From the NCBI GenBank assembly GCA_913058255.1, contig CAJXQU010000009.1, positions 1 through 64,000 on the forward strand: 64,000 bases of DNA, read 5' to 3'. Source of the DNA: an uncultured Pseudomonadota bacterium. Lineage in GTDB: Bacteria; Pseudomonadota; Gammaproteobacteria; CAJXQU01. Shown here piece after piece: positions 44,739 to 54,996 of this stretch. The notes under the pieces were generated by a model. That model was not told the DNA's origin, made no database searches, and saw only the letters and a list, made by a program, of their open reading frames with translations. Both the position numbers and the translations under genes were made by a program. Position 1 is the stretch's first letter. Each line of letters begins with the position of its first letter.

Positions 44739-46202
44739 ATGCTTAGAAACCTTTTGGTTCATGTTTCGCGTTATTCTTTGGCTGGGCTGATGGGCTCGCT
44801 CGCAGGTCTCGTTTCTTTTCCTATTTTGACAAGAATGCTATCTGTTAGTGACTATGGTCTTTTGAGTTTAATCGTGACGACAATCACTTTTGTAACTGCA
44901 TTTGGTAAATCAGGGCTTCAGTTTTCAATTGTCAGATATTATTCGGATGCCGAGTCCGGCAAGGGTAAGTGGAATCTAGCTAACTATCATTCGACGATTA
45001 TTTTAGGCATGTTAGGTATTGGAACGATCGTGATGTTGCTCTGGGCACTCACGGTATACATACTTCCGGCCTCAATTTGGGCAGAGCCTAAGCTTAAATA
45101 TTTATTCTTAATCACAGCTATCCTCGTTTTAGCCGAAGTTTCTATGAGTATGATGTCGGGTTTTTTACAGGCAATGCAGAAGAGTGGTTGGTTAAGTCTT
45201 TTTACTGTTGTTGAACGTTATGGCGTTTTAATCTTTATTGTTGTCACCTTATTCTATATTTCAACATCACTTGAGTCGGTGATCATTGCAAGAATGATTG
45301 CTCAAATTACAGCAATACTTTTTCTAGCATATTACGTACTCAGAAATATTGAGTTGAATAAAAGTAGCTTTTCGCCACCCATGCTTAAAGATATGTTGAT
45401 CTACGGCATACCTCTGCTCGGTAGTGAATTGGCCTTTATAATTTTGAGCCTAGGTGATCGGTATATTATTCAATGGAAGATCGGTTCAGAGCCTTTAGGG
45501 ATCTATTCCGCAGCCTATAACCTGTGTGAATATGTACAGATCATGCTGGTCGTGGCTCTATTCCAAGCAATTCGTCCGATGTACTTCAAACTTTGGAGCG
45601 AAGAGGGTGAGCAGGCGACTAAAGATTTCATTAATAAATCACTGTATTTTTATATGATGCTTTGCTTTCCGATTATTGCTGGAGTCGCTATTGTTGGACC
45701 AGCTTTATTAAATTTACTCACTTCAGGTAAATATTCGGAAGGAGCCGTAGTGATACCTTATGTCATCGCCGGCTTAATGATCCATGGTGCACATCCTATG
45801 CTTGGTGCTGGTATTTTTATCAAAAAATCGACTATTTTGATTTGGATCACACTTGCAGCAGCCATCGTCAATATTATTTTGAATATACTTCTTATCCCTC
45901 CTTTCGGGATTGAAGGGGCTGCGATTGCGACGCTCCTGTCATATGTTTTTATGACGATAGTCGAAACCATTTACGGAAGGCGCTTATTACCGGTCGATTT
46001 TCCTTTTATAGCAAGCTTGAAGTTTCTAGCCTTATCGCTAGTAATGTATTTTGTGCTTAAACAAATCTCAATGGCAGGGGAAGTGTCGACGATGATTATG
46101 CAGATAATCGCTGGAGGGGTGATTTATCCAACCTTGTTATTGGCGACTGATAAAAAAGCAAGAACAATTGTGTTTGAACGAGTTAGAGATCGCCTTGCTT
46201 AA
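44739..46202 (+). CDS. Oligosaccharide flippase (Wzx/MOP family)
   Basis: 487 residues, about twelve to fourteen predicted membrane helices. The N-terminal block SYGxx-like ILTRMLSVSDYGLLSLIVTTITF is typical of Wzx-type polysaccharide flippases of the MOP superfamily. These move undecaprenyl-linked sugars across the inner membrane. No glycosyltransferase or polymerase gene is nearby, so it is an orphan placed between rluC and the S49 peptidase. Start ATG after a weak ribosome site. Confidence 0.83.
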   Translation: MLRNLLVHVSRYSLAGLMGSLAGLVSFPILTRMLSVSDYGLLSLIVTTITFVTAFGKSGLQFSIVRYYSDAESGKGKWNLANYHSTIILGMLGIGTIVMLLWALTVYILPASIWAEPKLKYLFLITAILVLAEVSMSMMSGFLQAMQKSGWLSLFTVVERYGVLIFIVVTLFYISTSLESVIIARMIAQITAILFLAYYVLRNIELNKSSFSPPMLKDMLIYGIPLLGSELAFIILSLGDRYIIQWKIGSEPLGIYSAAYNLCEYVQIMLVVALFQAIRPMYFKLWSEEGEQATKDFINKSLYFYMMLCFPIIAGVAIVGPALLNLLTSGKYSEGAVVIPYVIAGLMIHGAHPMLGAGIFIKKSTILIWITLAAAIVNIILNILLIPPFGIEGAAIATLLSYVFMTIVETIYGRRLLPVDFPFIASLKFLALSLVMYFVLKQISMAGEVSTMIMQIIAGGVIYPTLLLATDKKARTIVFERVRDRLA

Positions 46203-46291
46203 GAGTGTATTTTAAAGTGACTCTAGAATATTTCGAAAATCTTCAACAAAGAACAACTGATTAAACTTAATTTATAGATGGGAACACGTAT

Positions 46292-47251
46292 ATGTTAGAA
46301 AAACCGAATTCGGACAAGCTTGGTGATAATTGGGAACGAGAAACCCTTATCAAATTAGCGAACTCATCACTTGATGAGCAAAAAAAGACACGTCGCTGGG
46401 GAATATTCTTCAAGTTTATGATGTTTATGTATTTGCTGACCATTTTATGGCTTTATACACCTAAGAACGTGCTATCTGGTTCTAGTAGTGACGGCACACA
46501 CACCGCTCTGGTTGATCTTAGTGGCGTTATTGCACCAGACTCAGAGGCCAGTGCTGATCGCATTGTAACGGCACTCAGAAAAGCATTTGAAGACGAAGGC
46601 ACGAAAGGGGTTATCTTACGAATTAATAGTCCTGGTGGCAGCCCTGTCCAATCGGGTTATATCAATGATGAAATAAAAAGACTACGAACTTTACACCCAG
46701 AAACCCCACTTTATGCTGTGATCACTGATCTTTGTGCATCAGGTGGTTATTACGTTGCCGCGGCGGCGGACAAAATTTATGTTGATAAAGCTAGCCTAGT
46801 CGGCTCAATCGGCGTATTGATGAATGGATTTGGCTTTGTTGATGCCATGGAAAAAGTTGGTGTGGAGAGACGATTAATCACTGCTGGTAGTCATAAGGGG
46901 TTTCTTGATCCGTTCAAACCGGTCAATGATGATGAGGTAGAACACGTTAGAGGTATGCTCAGCGATATTCATAACCAATTCATTGATACCGTTAAAGCGG
47001 GGCGTGGTGATCGTTTGAAGTCGGTAGAGGATATTTTTAGTGGCTTGATCTGGACGGGTGAAAAAAGTATTGAAATGGGCTTAGCGGATGCCTTGGGTAG
47101 CAGTAGTTATGTCGCACGAGAAGTTATTGGTGCTGAAGAGATCGTTAATTTTACGACTCAAGAACCTTTATTTGAAAAACTGGCTAAGCGTTTTGGCGCG
47201 TCAGCCAGTGCACAAATAATGGGGCAGACTGGAGCTATTCAATTACGTTAG
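46292..47251 (+). CDS. S49-family signal peptide peptidase (SppA-like)
   Basis: 319 residues with one membrane helix (about 37-56). Catalytic Ser in CASGGYYVAAAADKI and Lys in TAGSHKGFLDPF give the Ser-Lys dyad; RINSPGGSP precedes. It is the short form, with a single peptidase domain, and likely degrades cleaved signal peptides. It ends with a 9-bp overlap with the convergent yceF gene. Confidence 0.9.
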   Translation: MLEKPNSDKLGDNWERETLIKLANSSLDEQKKTRRWGIFFKFMMFMYLLTILWLYTPKNVLSGSSSDGTHTALVDLSGVIAPDSEASADRIVTALRKAFEDEGTKGVILRINSPGGSPVQSGYINDEIKRLRTLHPETPLYAVITDLCASGGYYVAAAADKIYVDKASLVGSIGVLMNGFGFVDAMEKVGVERRLITAGSHKGFLDPFKPVNDDEVEHVRGMLSDIHNQFIDTVKAGRGDRLKSVEDIFSGLIWTGEKSIEMGLADALGSSSYVAREVIGAEEIVNFTTQEPLFEKLAKRFGASASAQIMGQTGAIQLR

Positions 47252-47854
47252 AACTTCAACATTTTCTTGTTTCAACATAGAGACAAGACGGATCAGGGGA
47301 AGACCGATCAAAGCGGTCGGATCTTCTCCTGACATTTTCTGAAAAAGCGCAACACCTAAAGCTTCAGATTTAAAACTACCAGCACAGTTTAAGGGCTGTT
47401 CTTTTTCTACATAGGCTTTTATCTGGCTATCTGTTAAGTCTCTAAAATGAACGAAATAAGGAACAATGTCTACTTGATAGCGACCTGTTCTCGCATTTAA
47501 TAAGCAAAGTCCAGTAAGGAACTTTACCGTTTTTCCACTAGCATTTTTTAGCTGCTGTTGCGCATTTTCGATTGTTCCTGGTTTGCCTAATATCAATTCA
47601 TCGATGATTGCGACTTGATCCGAGCCGATTATTAAAGCATCTTTATGTGTCTCAGCGATTTTTTTTGCCTTATCAATAGAAAGCCGCTCGACCAGTTGGC
47701 TGGCTGTCTCCTCTGATTGTTGTGATTCATCGATGTCAGGTGATTCAGTATCGAAAATGAGACCCAGACGAGATAATAACTCCTTCCTAAAAGGAGAAGA
47801 AGAACCCAATATTAATCTTTGTGCCGTTTCGTGCGATAATTTGTTTTTAGTCAT
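47243..47854 (-). CDS. yceF: Maf-family nucleotide pyrophosphatase (YceF type)
   Basis: 203 residues with the Maf block LILGSSSPFRKELLSRLG, catalytic region GSDQVAI and CAGSFKSEALGV. It is closest to the YceF subgroup that hydrolyses 7-methyl-GTP to the monophosphate. It is on the minus strand, divergent from yceD by 53 bp, an order common in gammaproteobacteria. Its 3' end overlaps the peptidase gene. Confidence 0.9.
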   Translation of the reverse strand: MTKNKLSHETAQRLILGSSSPFRKELLSRLGLIFDTESPDIDESQQSEETASQLVERLSIDKAKKIAETHKDALIIGSDQVAIIDELILGKPGTIENAQQQLKNASGKTVKFLTGLCLLNARTGRYQVDIVPYFVHFRDLTDSQIKAYVEKEQPLNCAGSFKSEALGVALFQKMSGEDPTALIGLPLIRLVSMLKQENVEVLT

Positions 47855-47907
47855 CTTGTTATTTTATTACCATTTCACTAAATGATCCTCTATAATGTGC
47901 GCCGCTT

Positions 47908-48429
47908 ATGATGAAGCATTTTCCTGAGCAAGTAGACCCGTTTAAATTTTCCAAATTAGGTGAGAATCTGGTTGGTAAATTTGAGCTTACACGAATGAAA
48001 CGCCTTAACGAAAGTTTAGGGGTAGGTTTAGACAATGGTAGTAATACTGTTGAATTCACGCTTGATTTTGGTAAGCAAGATCGTGCTAAAGTAGCCACTG
48101 GTAATTTTAGTGCAGGGGTAAACATGAGCTGTCAGCGCTGCCTTAAACCAGTAGCAGTAGCAGTTCGTGGAGAGATTCATTTAGAATTTGTTGTGGGAGA
48201 GGAAATAGAAGGGCGTCTTGAAGATCTAGGATACGAGACAGTGGTGGTGGTAGATGAGTCGCTTTCATTGTTGGAACTAATCGAAGATGAGGTTCTTTTA
48301 GCCATACCATTTGCACCTTTGCATCATAAGGGTGAATGTCCCGGCAGCTCTATAGTTGAGAAATTACAGGAATCAGACAGACCGAATCCGTTCGCTGTAC
48401 TGGCAAAATTGAAAAAAGATCAGGAGTAA
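47908..48429 (+). CDS. yceD: YceD/DUF177 large ribosomal subunit accumulation protein
   Basis: 173 residues. DUF177 signature with the Cys pair in MSCQRCLKPV and a later HHKGECPGS, probably metal-binding. YceD affects 23S rRNA accumulation in E. coli and is nearly always next to rpmF, as here (three bases apart). Start is ATG 47908 or the adjacent ATG 47911. Confidence 0.92.
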   Translation: MMKHFPEQVDPFKFSKLGENLVGKFELTRMKRLNESLGVGLDNGSNTVEFTLDFGKQDRAKVATGNFSAGVNMSCQRCLKPVAVAVRGEIHLEFVVGEEIEGRLEDLGYETVVVVDESLSLLELIEDEVLLAIPFAPLHHKGECPGSSIVEKLQESDRPNPFAVLAKLKKDQE

Positions 48430-48432
48430 GAA

Positions 48433-48609
48433 ATGGCTGTACAAAAGAGTAAAAAAAGTACTTCACGAAGAGGCATGCGCCGTTCACATGACGCATTAAC
48501 AGCGAAGACATTGACAACAGATCCAACGACAGGTGAGGTTCACCTACGTCATCATATTAGCCCCGATGGCTATTACAAAGGACGCAAAATTATCAACACA
48601 GAAGAATAA
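48433..48609 (+). CDS. rpmF: 50S ribosomal protein L32
   Basis: 58 residues, missing from the ORF track because of size. Begins [20 protein letters not shown] and contains [16 protein letters not shown], both L32 hallmarks. AGGAG lies six bases before the ATG and is part of the yceD 3' end. It forms part of the large subunit. Confidence 0.97.
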   Translation: MAVQKSKKSTSRRGMRRSHDALTAKTLTTDPTTGEVHLRHHISPDGYYKGRKIINTEE

Positions 48610-48680
48610 TTCTTTACGTTGATATACTGTAAGACTGGTCTGATGTCGGGTATTTATGACATCAGGCTAGCAAATACCTG

Positions 48681-49688
48681 ATGAAAGTTTCTATTGATGC
48701 AATGGGTGGTGACTTCGGACCTTCTGTCACGGTGCCTGCATGTCTACACGTACTCAAAAACAATCCCGAGTTGAATCTGGTGCTTGTTGGAAAAGAGGAC
48801 GTACTTCAAGACGCCTTAAAAACCGCTGGTGAATCAAATAATGCTCGCCTCAGTGTGCATCACGCTTCTGAAATTGTGGCAATGGATGAATCTCCCTCAC
48901 AAGCATTGAAGAAAAAGAAAGACTCTTCGATGCGTGTTGCTATTAATTTAGTAAAGGAAGGCGAAGCTGGAGCCTGTGTCAGTGCCGGCAACACGGGTGC
49001 TTTGATGGCGACGGCACGGTTTGTGTTACGCATGCTTCCGGGGATTGATCGTCCGGCTATTTGCAGCGGGATGCCGGGGATCAATGGTAGTTCTCATGTC
49101 TTAGACTTGGGGGCTAATGTCGATTCTAGTGCAGACCAGCTTTATCAGTTTGCGGTGATGGGTTCCATCCTTGTTAGTGCCGTTCAAAATATAGAGTCTC
49201 CCACTGTTGGTTTACTTAATGTCGGCGAAGAAGAGATGAAGGGTAATGATCGCGTTAAATTGACATCAAAAATGTTGGCTGAAAGCCAATTAAACTACGT
49301 TGGTTTTGTCGAAGGCAATGATATCTATAAGGGTGAAATAGATGTTATCGTCTGTGATGGTTTTATTGGTAATGTTGCATTAAAGGCCAGCGAAGGTGTT
49401 GCGCATATGCTGACATCCTTTGCTAGAGAAGAATACTCACGCAATATTTTCACTAAAATTGCAGCCCTAGTGAGCAAACCCGTTTTATCGGCTATTAAGA
49501 AACGAACTGATCCTCGTAACTATAACGGTGCTAGCTTATTAGGACTGACAGGGATCGTCGTGAAAAGTCATGGCGGTGCTGATATCCTCTCATTTGCAAG
49601 TGCAATTGAAGAAGCGATAAAAGAAGTTGAAAAAAATGTACCTGATCAGATCAGAAATCAACTAGAAAATTACTTAGTGAAAACATAA
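48681..49688 (+). CDS. plsX: Phosphate acyltransferase PlsX
   Basis: 335 residues. Starts [14 protein letters not shown], the PlsX signature, with [10 protein letters not shown] and the C-terminal AVLLGL-like [16 protein letters not shown]. It makes acyl-phosphate from acyl-ACP for phospholipid synthesis. It heads the fab cluster: rpmF is 71 bp upstream and fabH starts two bases after its stop. Confidence 0.96.
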   Translation: MKVSIDAMGGDFGPSVTVPACLHVLKNNPELNLVLVGKEDVLQDALKTAGESNNARLSVHHASEIVAMDESPSQALKKKKDSSMRVAINLVKEGEAGACVSAGNTGALMATARFVLRMLPGIDRPAICSGMPGINGSSHVLDLGANVDSSADQLYQFAVMGSILVSAVQNIESPTVGLLNVGEEEMKGNDRVKLTSKMLAESQLNYVGFVEGNDIYKGEIDVIVCDGFIGNVALKASEGVAHMLTSFAREEYSRNIFTKIAALVSKPVLSAIKKRTDPRNYNGASLLGLTGIVVKSHGGADILSFASAIEEAIKEVEKNVPDQIRNQLENYLVKT

Positions 49689-49690
49689 GC

Positions 49691-50626
49691 GTGACATATT
49701 CCAGAATTATAGGCACGGGTAGTTACCTTCCAGAAAAAGTTCTTACCAATGAAGAGCTATCTAAAACGGTTGATACTACGGATGACTGGATCGTTGAACG
49801 TACCGGTATTCATCAACGACATATTGTTGCAGAAGATCAAACAACCTGCGATCTTGCGGAACAAGCAGCTTTACGCGCTATTGAAGCGGCAAACATTCAA
49901 GCGAATGATATTGATCTCATCATATTTGCAACGACAACTCCTGATCGAATTTTCCCCAGTACTGCTTGCTTATTACAGCAAAGACTTGGCATTAAACAAT
50001 GTCCCGCTTTTGATGTGCAAGCCGTTTGTACCGGCTTTATGTATGCGCTTGATATTGCCGATCGATTTATTAAAACTCACGGCGCTAAACGCGCATTAGT
50101 CATTGGTGCAGAATCATTTTCTCGTATTATTGATTGGACTGACCGTGGTACCTGCATCTTATTTGGTGACGGTGCGGGGGCTGTGATTATAGAAGCTAGT
50201 GAAGAGCCTGGAATACTGAGCTCACACATTCATGCGGACGGTGATTATAATAGCTTATTACATGTGCCTCAAGGTGAAGCTTACGTAGAAATGCAGGGTA
50301 ATGAAGTTTTTAAAATGGCTGTTAAGACACTAGGCCGTATCGTTGATGAGACACTAGAAGCTAATAATCTCCAAAAAACAGACATTGATTGGCTCATTCC
50401 GCATCAGGCAAATATTCGCATTATTCAAGCAACGGCTAAAAAACTGGGTATGAGCATGGATCGCGTCGTTGTCACGGTTGATAAACATGGAAATACATCT
50501 GCCGCATCAGTTCCTTTAGCCCTCGATCACGCCGTTCGTAGCGGAAAAATTAAACGAGGCGAACTACTTTTACTCGAAGCTTTCGGCGGCGGTTTCACTT
50601 GGGGCTCTGCTTTAGTCAAGTTTTAG
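49691..50626 (+). CDS. fabH: 3-oxoacyl-ACP synthase III
   Basis: 311 residues from a GTG start. The catalytic triad is visible: Cys in [12 protein letters not shown], His in IPHQANIRI, Asn in [11 protein letters not shown]. It condenses acetyl-CoA with malonyl-ACP to start fatty-acid synthesis. Tight spacing with plsX suggests translational coupling. Confidence 0.96.
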   Translation: MTYSRIIGTGSYLPEKVLTNEELSKTVDTTDDWIVERTGIHQRHIVAEDQTTCDLAEQAALRAIEAANIQANDIDLIIFATTTPDRIFPSTACLLQQRLGIKQCPAFDVQAVCTGFMYALDIADRFIKTHGAKRALVIGAESFSRIIDWTDRGTCILFGDGAGAVIIEASEEPGILSSHIHADGDYNSLLHVPQGEAYVEMQGNEVFKMAVKTLGRIVDETLEANNLQKTDIDWLIPHQANIRIIQATAKKLGMSMDRVVVTVDKHGNTSAASVPLALDHAVRSGKIKRGELLLLEAFGGGFTWGSALVKF

Positions 50627-50660
50627 ATGACAAGCTTTATTTTTTTGAGAATTTAATCTT

Positions 50661-51575
50661 ATGAAAACAGGATTTATTTTTCCGGGACAAGGCTCCCAAT
50701 CCGTTGGAATGTTGGCTGATCTGGCTGAATCATTCGATGTTGTTATTCAAACGTTTGCACAAGCCTCTGAAGTCTTAGGTTATGATCTTTGGAAAGTCGT
50801 ATCAGAAGGTCCTGATACCGAACTTAATAAAACAGAATGCACCCAACCAGCCCTATTAACCGCTGGTGTGGCTGTTTACCGAGTATTAAAAGATAAAGCT
50901 GCAACGCCTTCTATTATGGCTGGACACAGCCTCGGTGAATATACGGCTTTAGTGTGTGCTGAAGCATTAGCATTTACTGATGCTGTCTCGCTCGTCGCAG
51001 ATCGAGGTCGCTTTATGCAAGAAGCTGCTCCGGCTGGAGCAGGGGCAATGGCCGCTATCTTAGGTCTAGATGACGATGTCGTCGAGCAGGTTTGTGCATC
51101 TACAGAGTCAGGTATTGTTTCTTGTGCTAACTACAATTCTCCAGGACAGATTGTCATTGCTGGCGAGCATGCAGCGGTTGAAGTCGCTATTGAAGCGTTG
51201 AAAGAAGCCGGTGCTAAACGTGCGTTGATGCTGCCTGTCAGTGTTCCTTCGCACTGCTCTCTAATGAAACCCGCAGCGGATGCATTAGCAGAACGTCTAT
51301 TTGCAATTGAAGTGAAATCACCGACGGTACGAGTCATACATAATGTTGATGCTCAAACACACTCTGAGCCAACCGAGATTAAACAAGTACTCATAGAACA
51401 ACTCTATAAACCTGTGCGTTGGGTTGATGTGATGACGGTTATGTCGGCACAATCAGATCAAGTTATAGAGAGTGGGCCAGGTAAAGTACTTGCTGGGTTA
51501 TGTAAACGAATTGATCGAAAACTTACCTGTTTACCCGTATACGACCCTTCATCATTGGAGAAAGCACTCACATGA
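50661..51575 (+). CDS. fabD: Malonyl-CoA:ACP transacylase
   Basis: 304 residues. FPGQGSQSVGM at the N terminus, nucleophile Ser in GHSLGEYTAL, and His in SVPSHCSLM. It loads malonate onto ACP. The stop overlaps the fabG start (ATGA). Confidence 0.96.
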   Translation: MKTGFIFPGQGSQSVGMLADLAESFDVVIQTFAQASEVLGYDLWKVVSEGPDTELNKTECTQPALLTAGVAVYRVLKDKAATPSIMAGHSLGEYTALVCAEALAFTDAVSLVADRGRFMQEAAPAGAGAMAAILGLDDDVVEQVCASTESGIVSCANYNSPGQIVIAGEHAAVEVAIEALKEAGAKRALMLPVSVPSHCSLMKPAADALAERLFAIEVKSPTVRVIHNVDAQTHSEPTEIKQVLIEQLYKPVRWVDVMTVMSAQSDQVIESGPGKVLAGLCKRIDRKLTCLPVYDPSSLEKALT

Positions 51576-52315
51576 AATTAGAAAATCAAACCGCATTAGT
51601 CACAGGGGCAACCCGTGGTATTGGCCAAGCAATTATGTTGGAACTGGCTAAAGAGGGTGCATATGTTATAGGAACTGCAACTTCAGAAAAAGGTTTGGAA
51701 ACAATTAGTAACACTATGAAAGAGAACGAGATAGATGGCATGGCTTTAGAGCTTAACGTTGCCGATTCTACCTCAGTTAGCACGATGATTAAAATATTAG
51801 CTGACAATGATAAAACACCATCTATACTCGTCAACAATGCTGGTGTTACGCGTGATAATTTGCTTATGCGTATGAAAGATGAGGAGTGGGACTCTGTCAT
51901 TGAAACTAATTTGACCTCGATTTTTCGCATGAGCAAAGCCTTTTTACGCGGCATGATGAAAGCTAAATATGGACGGATTATTAATATTGGTTCCGTCGTA
52001 GGCTTAACCGGGAATCCAGGTCAAACTAACTATTGTGCAGCAAAAGCTGGCATGGTCGGCTTCACTAAATCGATGGCTCAAGAAATAGGCTCTCGCGGTA
52101 TTACGGTTAATCTCGTTGCTCCAGGCTTTATTGAAACAGATATGACGAATGAGCTTGAAAAAAATCATATAGACTCTATGTTAAACAGCATACCTGTTGG
52201 ACGACTTGGAAATGTAAAAGATATTGCAAATGCTGTATCTTTTTTAGCCTCTGAAGAGGCGGGTTATATTACAGGAGAAACATTGAATGTTAACGGTGGA
52301 ATGTATATGCCATAA
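51572..52315 (+). CDS. fabG: 3-oxoacyl-ACP reductase
   Basis: 247 residues, short-chain dehydrogenase. NADPH site TGATRGIGQAI, catalytic Ser region NIGSVVG and Tyr-x-x-x-Lys in NYCAAKAGM. It reduces the ketoacyl-ACP. It overlaps fabD by four bases; a 138-bp gap then separates it from acpP. Confidence 0.96.
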   Translation: MKLENQTALVTGATRGIGQAIMLELAKEGAYVIGTATSEKGLETISNTMKENEIDGMALELNVADSTSVSTMIKILADNDKTPSILVNNAGVTRDNLLMRMKDEEWDSVIETNLTSIFRMSKAFLRGMMKAKYGRIINIGSVVGLTGNPGQTNYCAAKAGMVGFTKSMAQEIGSRGITVNLVAPGFIETDMTNELEKNHIDSMLNSIPVGRLGNVKDIANAVSFLASEEAGYITGETLNVNGGMYMP

Positions 52316-52453
52316 ATCAGTTAACTGTTTGTTATATAAGAAAAATATATTTATATGCTATTTAATCACTTGCAACTTGGCACAAAATCAATAAACTATG
52401 CAGCGCACGTAATCACTGATTACGTATAGTTTTAAATTGGAGGAGTTTCCACA

Positions 52454-52690
52454 ATGAGTAGTATAGAAGAAAGAGTCAAAAAAATCGTAGTTGAGCAACT
52501 CGGAGTAAAGGAAGATGAAGTTACAAATGAAGCTTCCTTCGTTGATGATTTAGGCGCAGACTCACTCGACACGGTCGAATTAGTTATGGCTCTTGAAGAA
52601 GAATTCAAAACCGAAATTCCTGATGAGGAAGCAGAAAATATCACAACAGTTCAATTAGCTGTGGATTATATTAACGCTAACGCTAGTTAA
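52454..52690 (+). CDS. acpP: Acyl carrier protein
   Basis: 78 residues, acidic. The phosphopantetheine attachment Ser is in [25 protein letters not shown] precedes the ATG, in line with high expression, and its own strong terminator follows. It carries growing acyl chains in the cytoplasm. Confidence 0.97.
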   Translation: MSSIEERVKKIVVEQLGVKEDEVTNEASFVDDLGADSLDTVELVMALEEEFKTEIPDEEAENITTVQLAVDYINANAS

Positions 52691-52716
52691 GGGTTAGAGT
52701 TCTGCAAGACATTATA

Positions 52717-52750
52717 AAGGCCGTGTCATTTTGGATGACACGGCCTTTTT
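52717..52750 (+). terminator. Intrinsic terminator after acpP
   Basis: 13-bp perfect stem (AAGGCCGTGTCAT / ATGACACGGCCTT) and a T-run. It would allow acpP to be transcribed at a higher level than fabF. Confidence 0.95.
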
Positions 52751-52886
52751 CATTTTCTGATAAAATTCACATAAGAAGTCATCAATGGATCGATGATCTA
52801 AATATAATTAGTAATCTCTGATCGAGTTTTCTCTAACTGGAACGGATTTCAGTGAAGAAATAAACTCCATCAATGACAAAATTATC

Positions 52887-54125
52887 ATGAGTAAAAAACG
52901 CGTAGTAGTCACTGGTACTGGTCTTGTAACTCCTGTGGGGAACACTGTAGAAGCTGCTTGGGAATCGATACAAGCAGGCAACAGTGGGATTGCTCCGATC
53001 ACAACATTTGATGTTTCGGAATACTCCACTCGCTTTAGTGGCGCGATCAAAGATTTTGATATCACTGAATATATATCTAAAAAAGAAGCTCGCAAAATGG
53101 ATATCTTTATCCATTATGGTATGGCAGCAGGCATTCAAGCATTTAACGATTCAGGCATAGAAGTTACTGAAGAAAATGCACCACGCATTGGTGTTTCAGT
53201 AGGCTCGGGTATTGGTGGTTTACTAGGAATTGAAACCAGTAGAGATACGATTGTTAATCGTGGACCAAAACGAATTTCTCCATTTTATATTCCTAGTAGT
53301 ATCATCAATATGATCTCCGGTAATTTGTCTGTACACCTTGGTTTACAGGGACCGAATTACGCAATAGTGACTGCTTGTGCTACAGGCACGCATGCTATTG
53401 GTGATGCAGCGCGCTTGATTGAATACGGTGATGCAGATGTGATGATTGCTGGTGGTGCTGAAATGGCAACTACTTCGACTGGACTGGCAGGTTTTGCTGC
53501 TGCTCGTGCATTATCCTCAAGAAATGATGATCCAGAAGCAGCGAGTCGCCCTTGGGATAAAGATCGTGATGGTTTTGTGCTGGGTGACGGTGCTGGTGTG
53601 ATGGTTTTAGAAGAGTATGAACATGCTAAAGCACGCGGTGCAAAAATTTATGCTGAATTAATCGGCTCAGGAATGAGTGGCGATGCTTATCATATGACTG
53701 CACCTTCTGTCGGTGGTGAAGGTGCTGCACGTTGTATGGTCAATGCATTGAGTAATGCGGGTGTCAATGCCGATGAAATTGATTATATCAATGCTCACGG
53801 CACTTCAACGCCTGCAGGTGATGTTGCCGAGACGATGGCTGTGAAATCTGTCTGTGGTGATCACGCTTATAAGCTTGCTATGAGCTCTACAAAATCAATG
53901 ATCGGACATGCGCTCGGCGCTGCTGGTGGTATGGAAGCTGTTTTTGTAGCGCTTGCCCTTAGAGATCAAGTTGCTCCACCAACCATTAACTATACAACCC
54001 CTGATCCAGACTGTGATCTTGATTATGTACCTAACGAATCAAGAGCAATGAAAATTGATATTGCACTATCAAACTCGTTTGGTTTTGGTGGCACAAACGG
54101 AACCTTAGTTTTTAGGAAAGTTTAA
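52887..54125 (+). CDS. fabF: 3-oxoacyl-ACP synthase II
   Basis: 412 residues. Catalytic Cys in [13 protein letters not shown], His in [11 protein letters not shown] and His in [12 protein letters not shown]. It elongates acyl-ACP with malonyl-ACP. It lies 197 bp after acpP, beyond the terminator, so it likely has its own promoter; pabC follows after 22 bp. Confidence 0.96.
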   Translation: MSKKRVVVTGTGLVTPVGNTVEAAWESIQAGNSGIAPITTFDVSEYSTRFSGAIKDFDITEYISKKEARKMDIFIHYGMAAGIQAFNDSGIEVTEENAPRIGVSVGSGIGGLLGIETSRDTIVNRGPKRISPFYIPSSIINMISGNLSVHLGLQGPNYAIVTACATGTHAIGDAARLIEYGDADVMIAGGAEMATTSTGLAGFAAARALSSRNDDPEAASRPWDKDRDGFVLGDGAGVMVLEEYEHAKARGAKIYAELIGSGMSGDAYHMTAPSVGGEGAARCMVNALSNAGVNADEIDYINAHGTSTPAGDVAETMAVKSVCGDHAYKLAMSSTKSMIGHALGAAGGMEAVFVALALRDQVAPPTINYTTPDPDCDLDYVPNESRAMKIDIALSNSFGFGGTNGTLVFRKV

Positions 54126-54147
54126 ACTACAGAAAACAAACTTATCT

Positions 54148-54993
54148 ATGCACTCTGCTGAAACAAAAAATACTGTTCTGGTTAATGGTGAGATCACCGC
54201 CGATATTTCTGTACACGACCGTGGCTTACAATATGGCCACGGCTTGTTTGAAACTATCGCAATCAAAGATGGTGAACTCAAATATTGGGATCAGCACATG
54301 GCTCGTCTCATTGATGGTTGTGCTAGATTACTCATAAAATCCCCTGATATTTCCTTATTGTTGAAAGAAGCATTGGTCTTAATGGCAGATGTTGAAGGTA
54401 AAGCTGTTTTAAAGATAATCTATACTTCTGGGGGGGAGGGCCGTGGTTATAAATCACCAGAAAAGATGACTCCGAACCGAATTCTTAGCTGTTCAGATTG
54501 GCCAAATTATCCAGAAGAAAACTTCCAGTCAGGAGTTACTGTACGACTTTGTGAAACCCGTCTCGGCATAAATTCATCTCTCGCAGGAATCAAACATTTA
54601 AACAGACTTGAACAGGTTCTTGCACGCTCAGAGTGGAGCGATCCCGACATCGCTGAAGGTTTAATGCTTGATCAGCAAGGGTTATTAAAAGAGGCAACGA
54701 TGAGCAATGTCTTCTTTGTCAAAGATAATACACTTTGCACACCTGATCTGACTCAGAGCGGTGTTGCGGGAATTATGCGAAAAGTTGTTTTGGATCAAGC
54801 AGAAAATTTGGCTATTCGTACCTATATTGACGACTTTACACCGGCTGATATTTTTCAAGCCGATGAGGTTTTTTTAACCAATAGCTTGATCGAAATTTGG
54901 CCGATTAAAAAAATCCTGTCGGAAGAGACGATAAACTTGACTCAGCCTAAAACAATAACAACAAAATTAATAAATAAGATAAGGGAAGCGTAG
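54148..54993 (+). CDS. pabC: Aminodeoxychorismate lyase
   Basis: 281 residues, PLP fold-type IV. The PLP Lys is in GIKHLNRLEQVL, and HDRGLQYGHGLFET is the typical N-terminal block. It makes p-aminobenzoate for folate. It is three bases ahead of mltG, so the fabF-pabC-mltG-tmk-holB string is tightly packed. Confidence 0.94.
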   Translation: MHSAETKNTVLVNGEITADISVHDRGLQYGHGLFETIAIKDGELKYWDQHMARLIDGCARLLIKSPDISLLLKEALVLMADVEGKAVLKIIYTSGGEGRGYKSPEKMTPNRILSCSDWPNYPEENFQSGVTVRLCETRLGINSSLAGIKHLNRLEQVLARSEWSDPDIAEGLMLDQQGLLKEATMSNVFFVKDNTLCTPDLTQSGVAGIMRKVVLDQAENLAIRTYIDDFTPADIFQADEVFLTNSLIEIWPIKKILSEETINLTQPKTITTKLINKIREA

Positions 54994-54996
54994 CGT

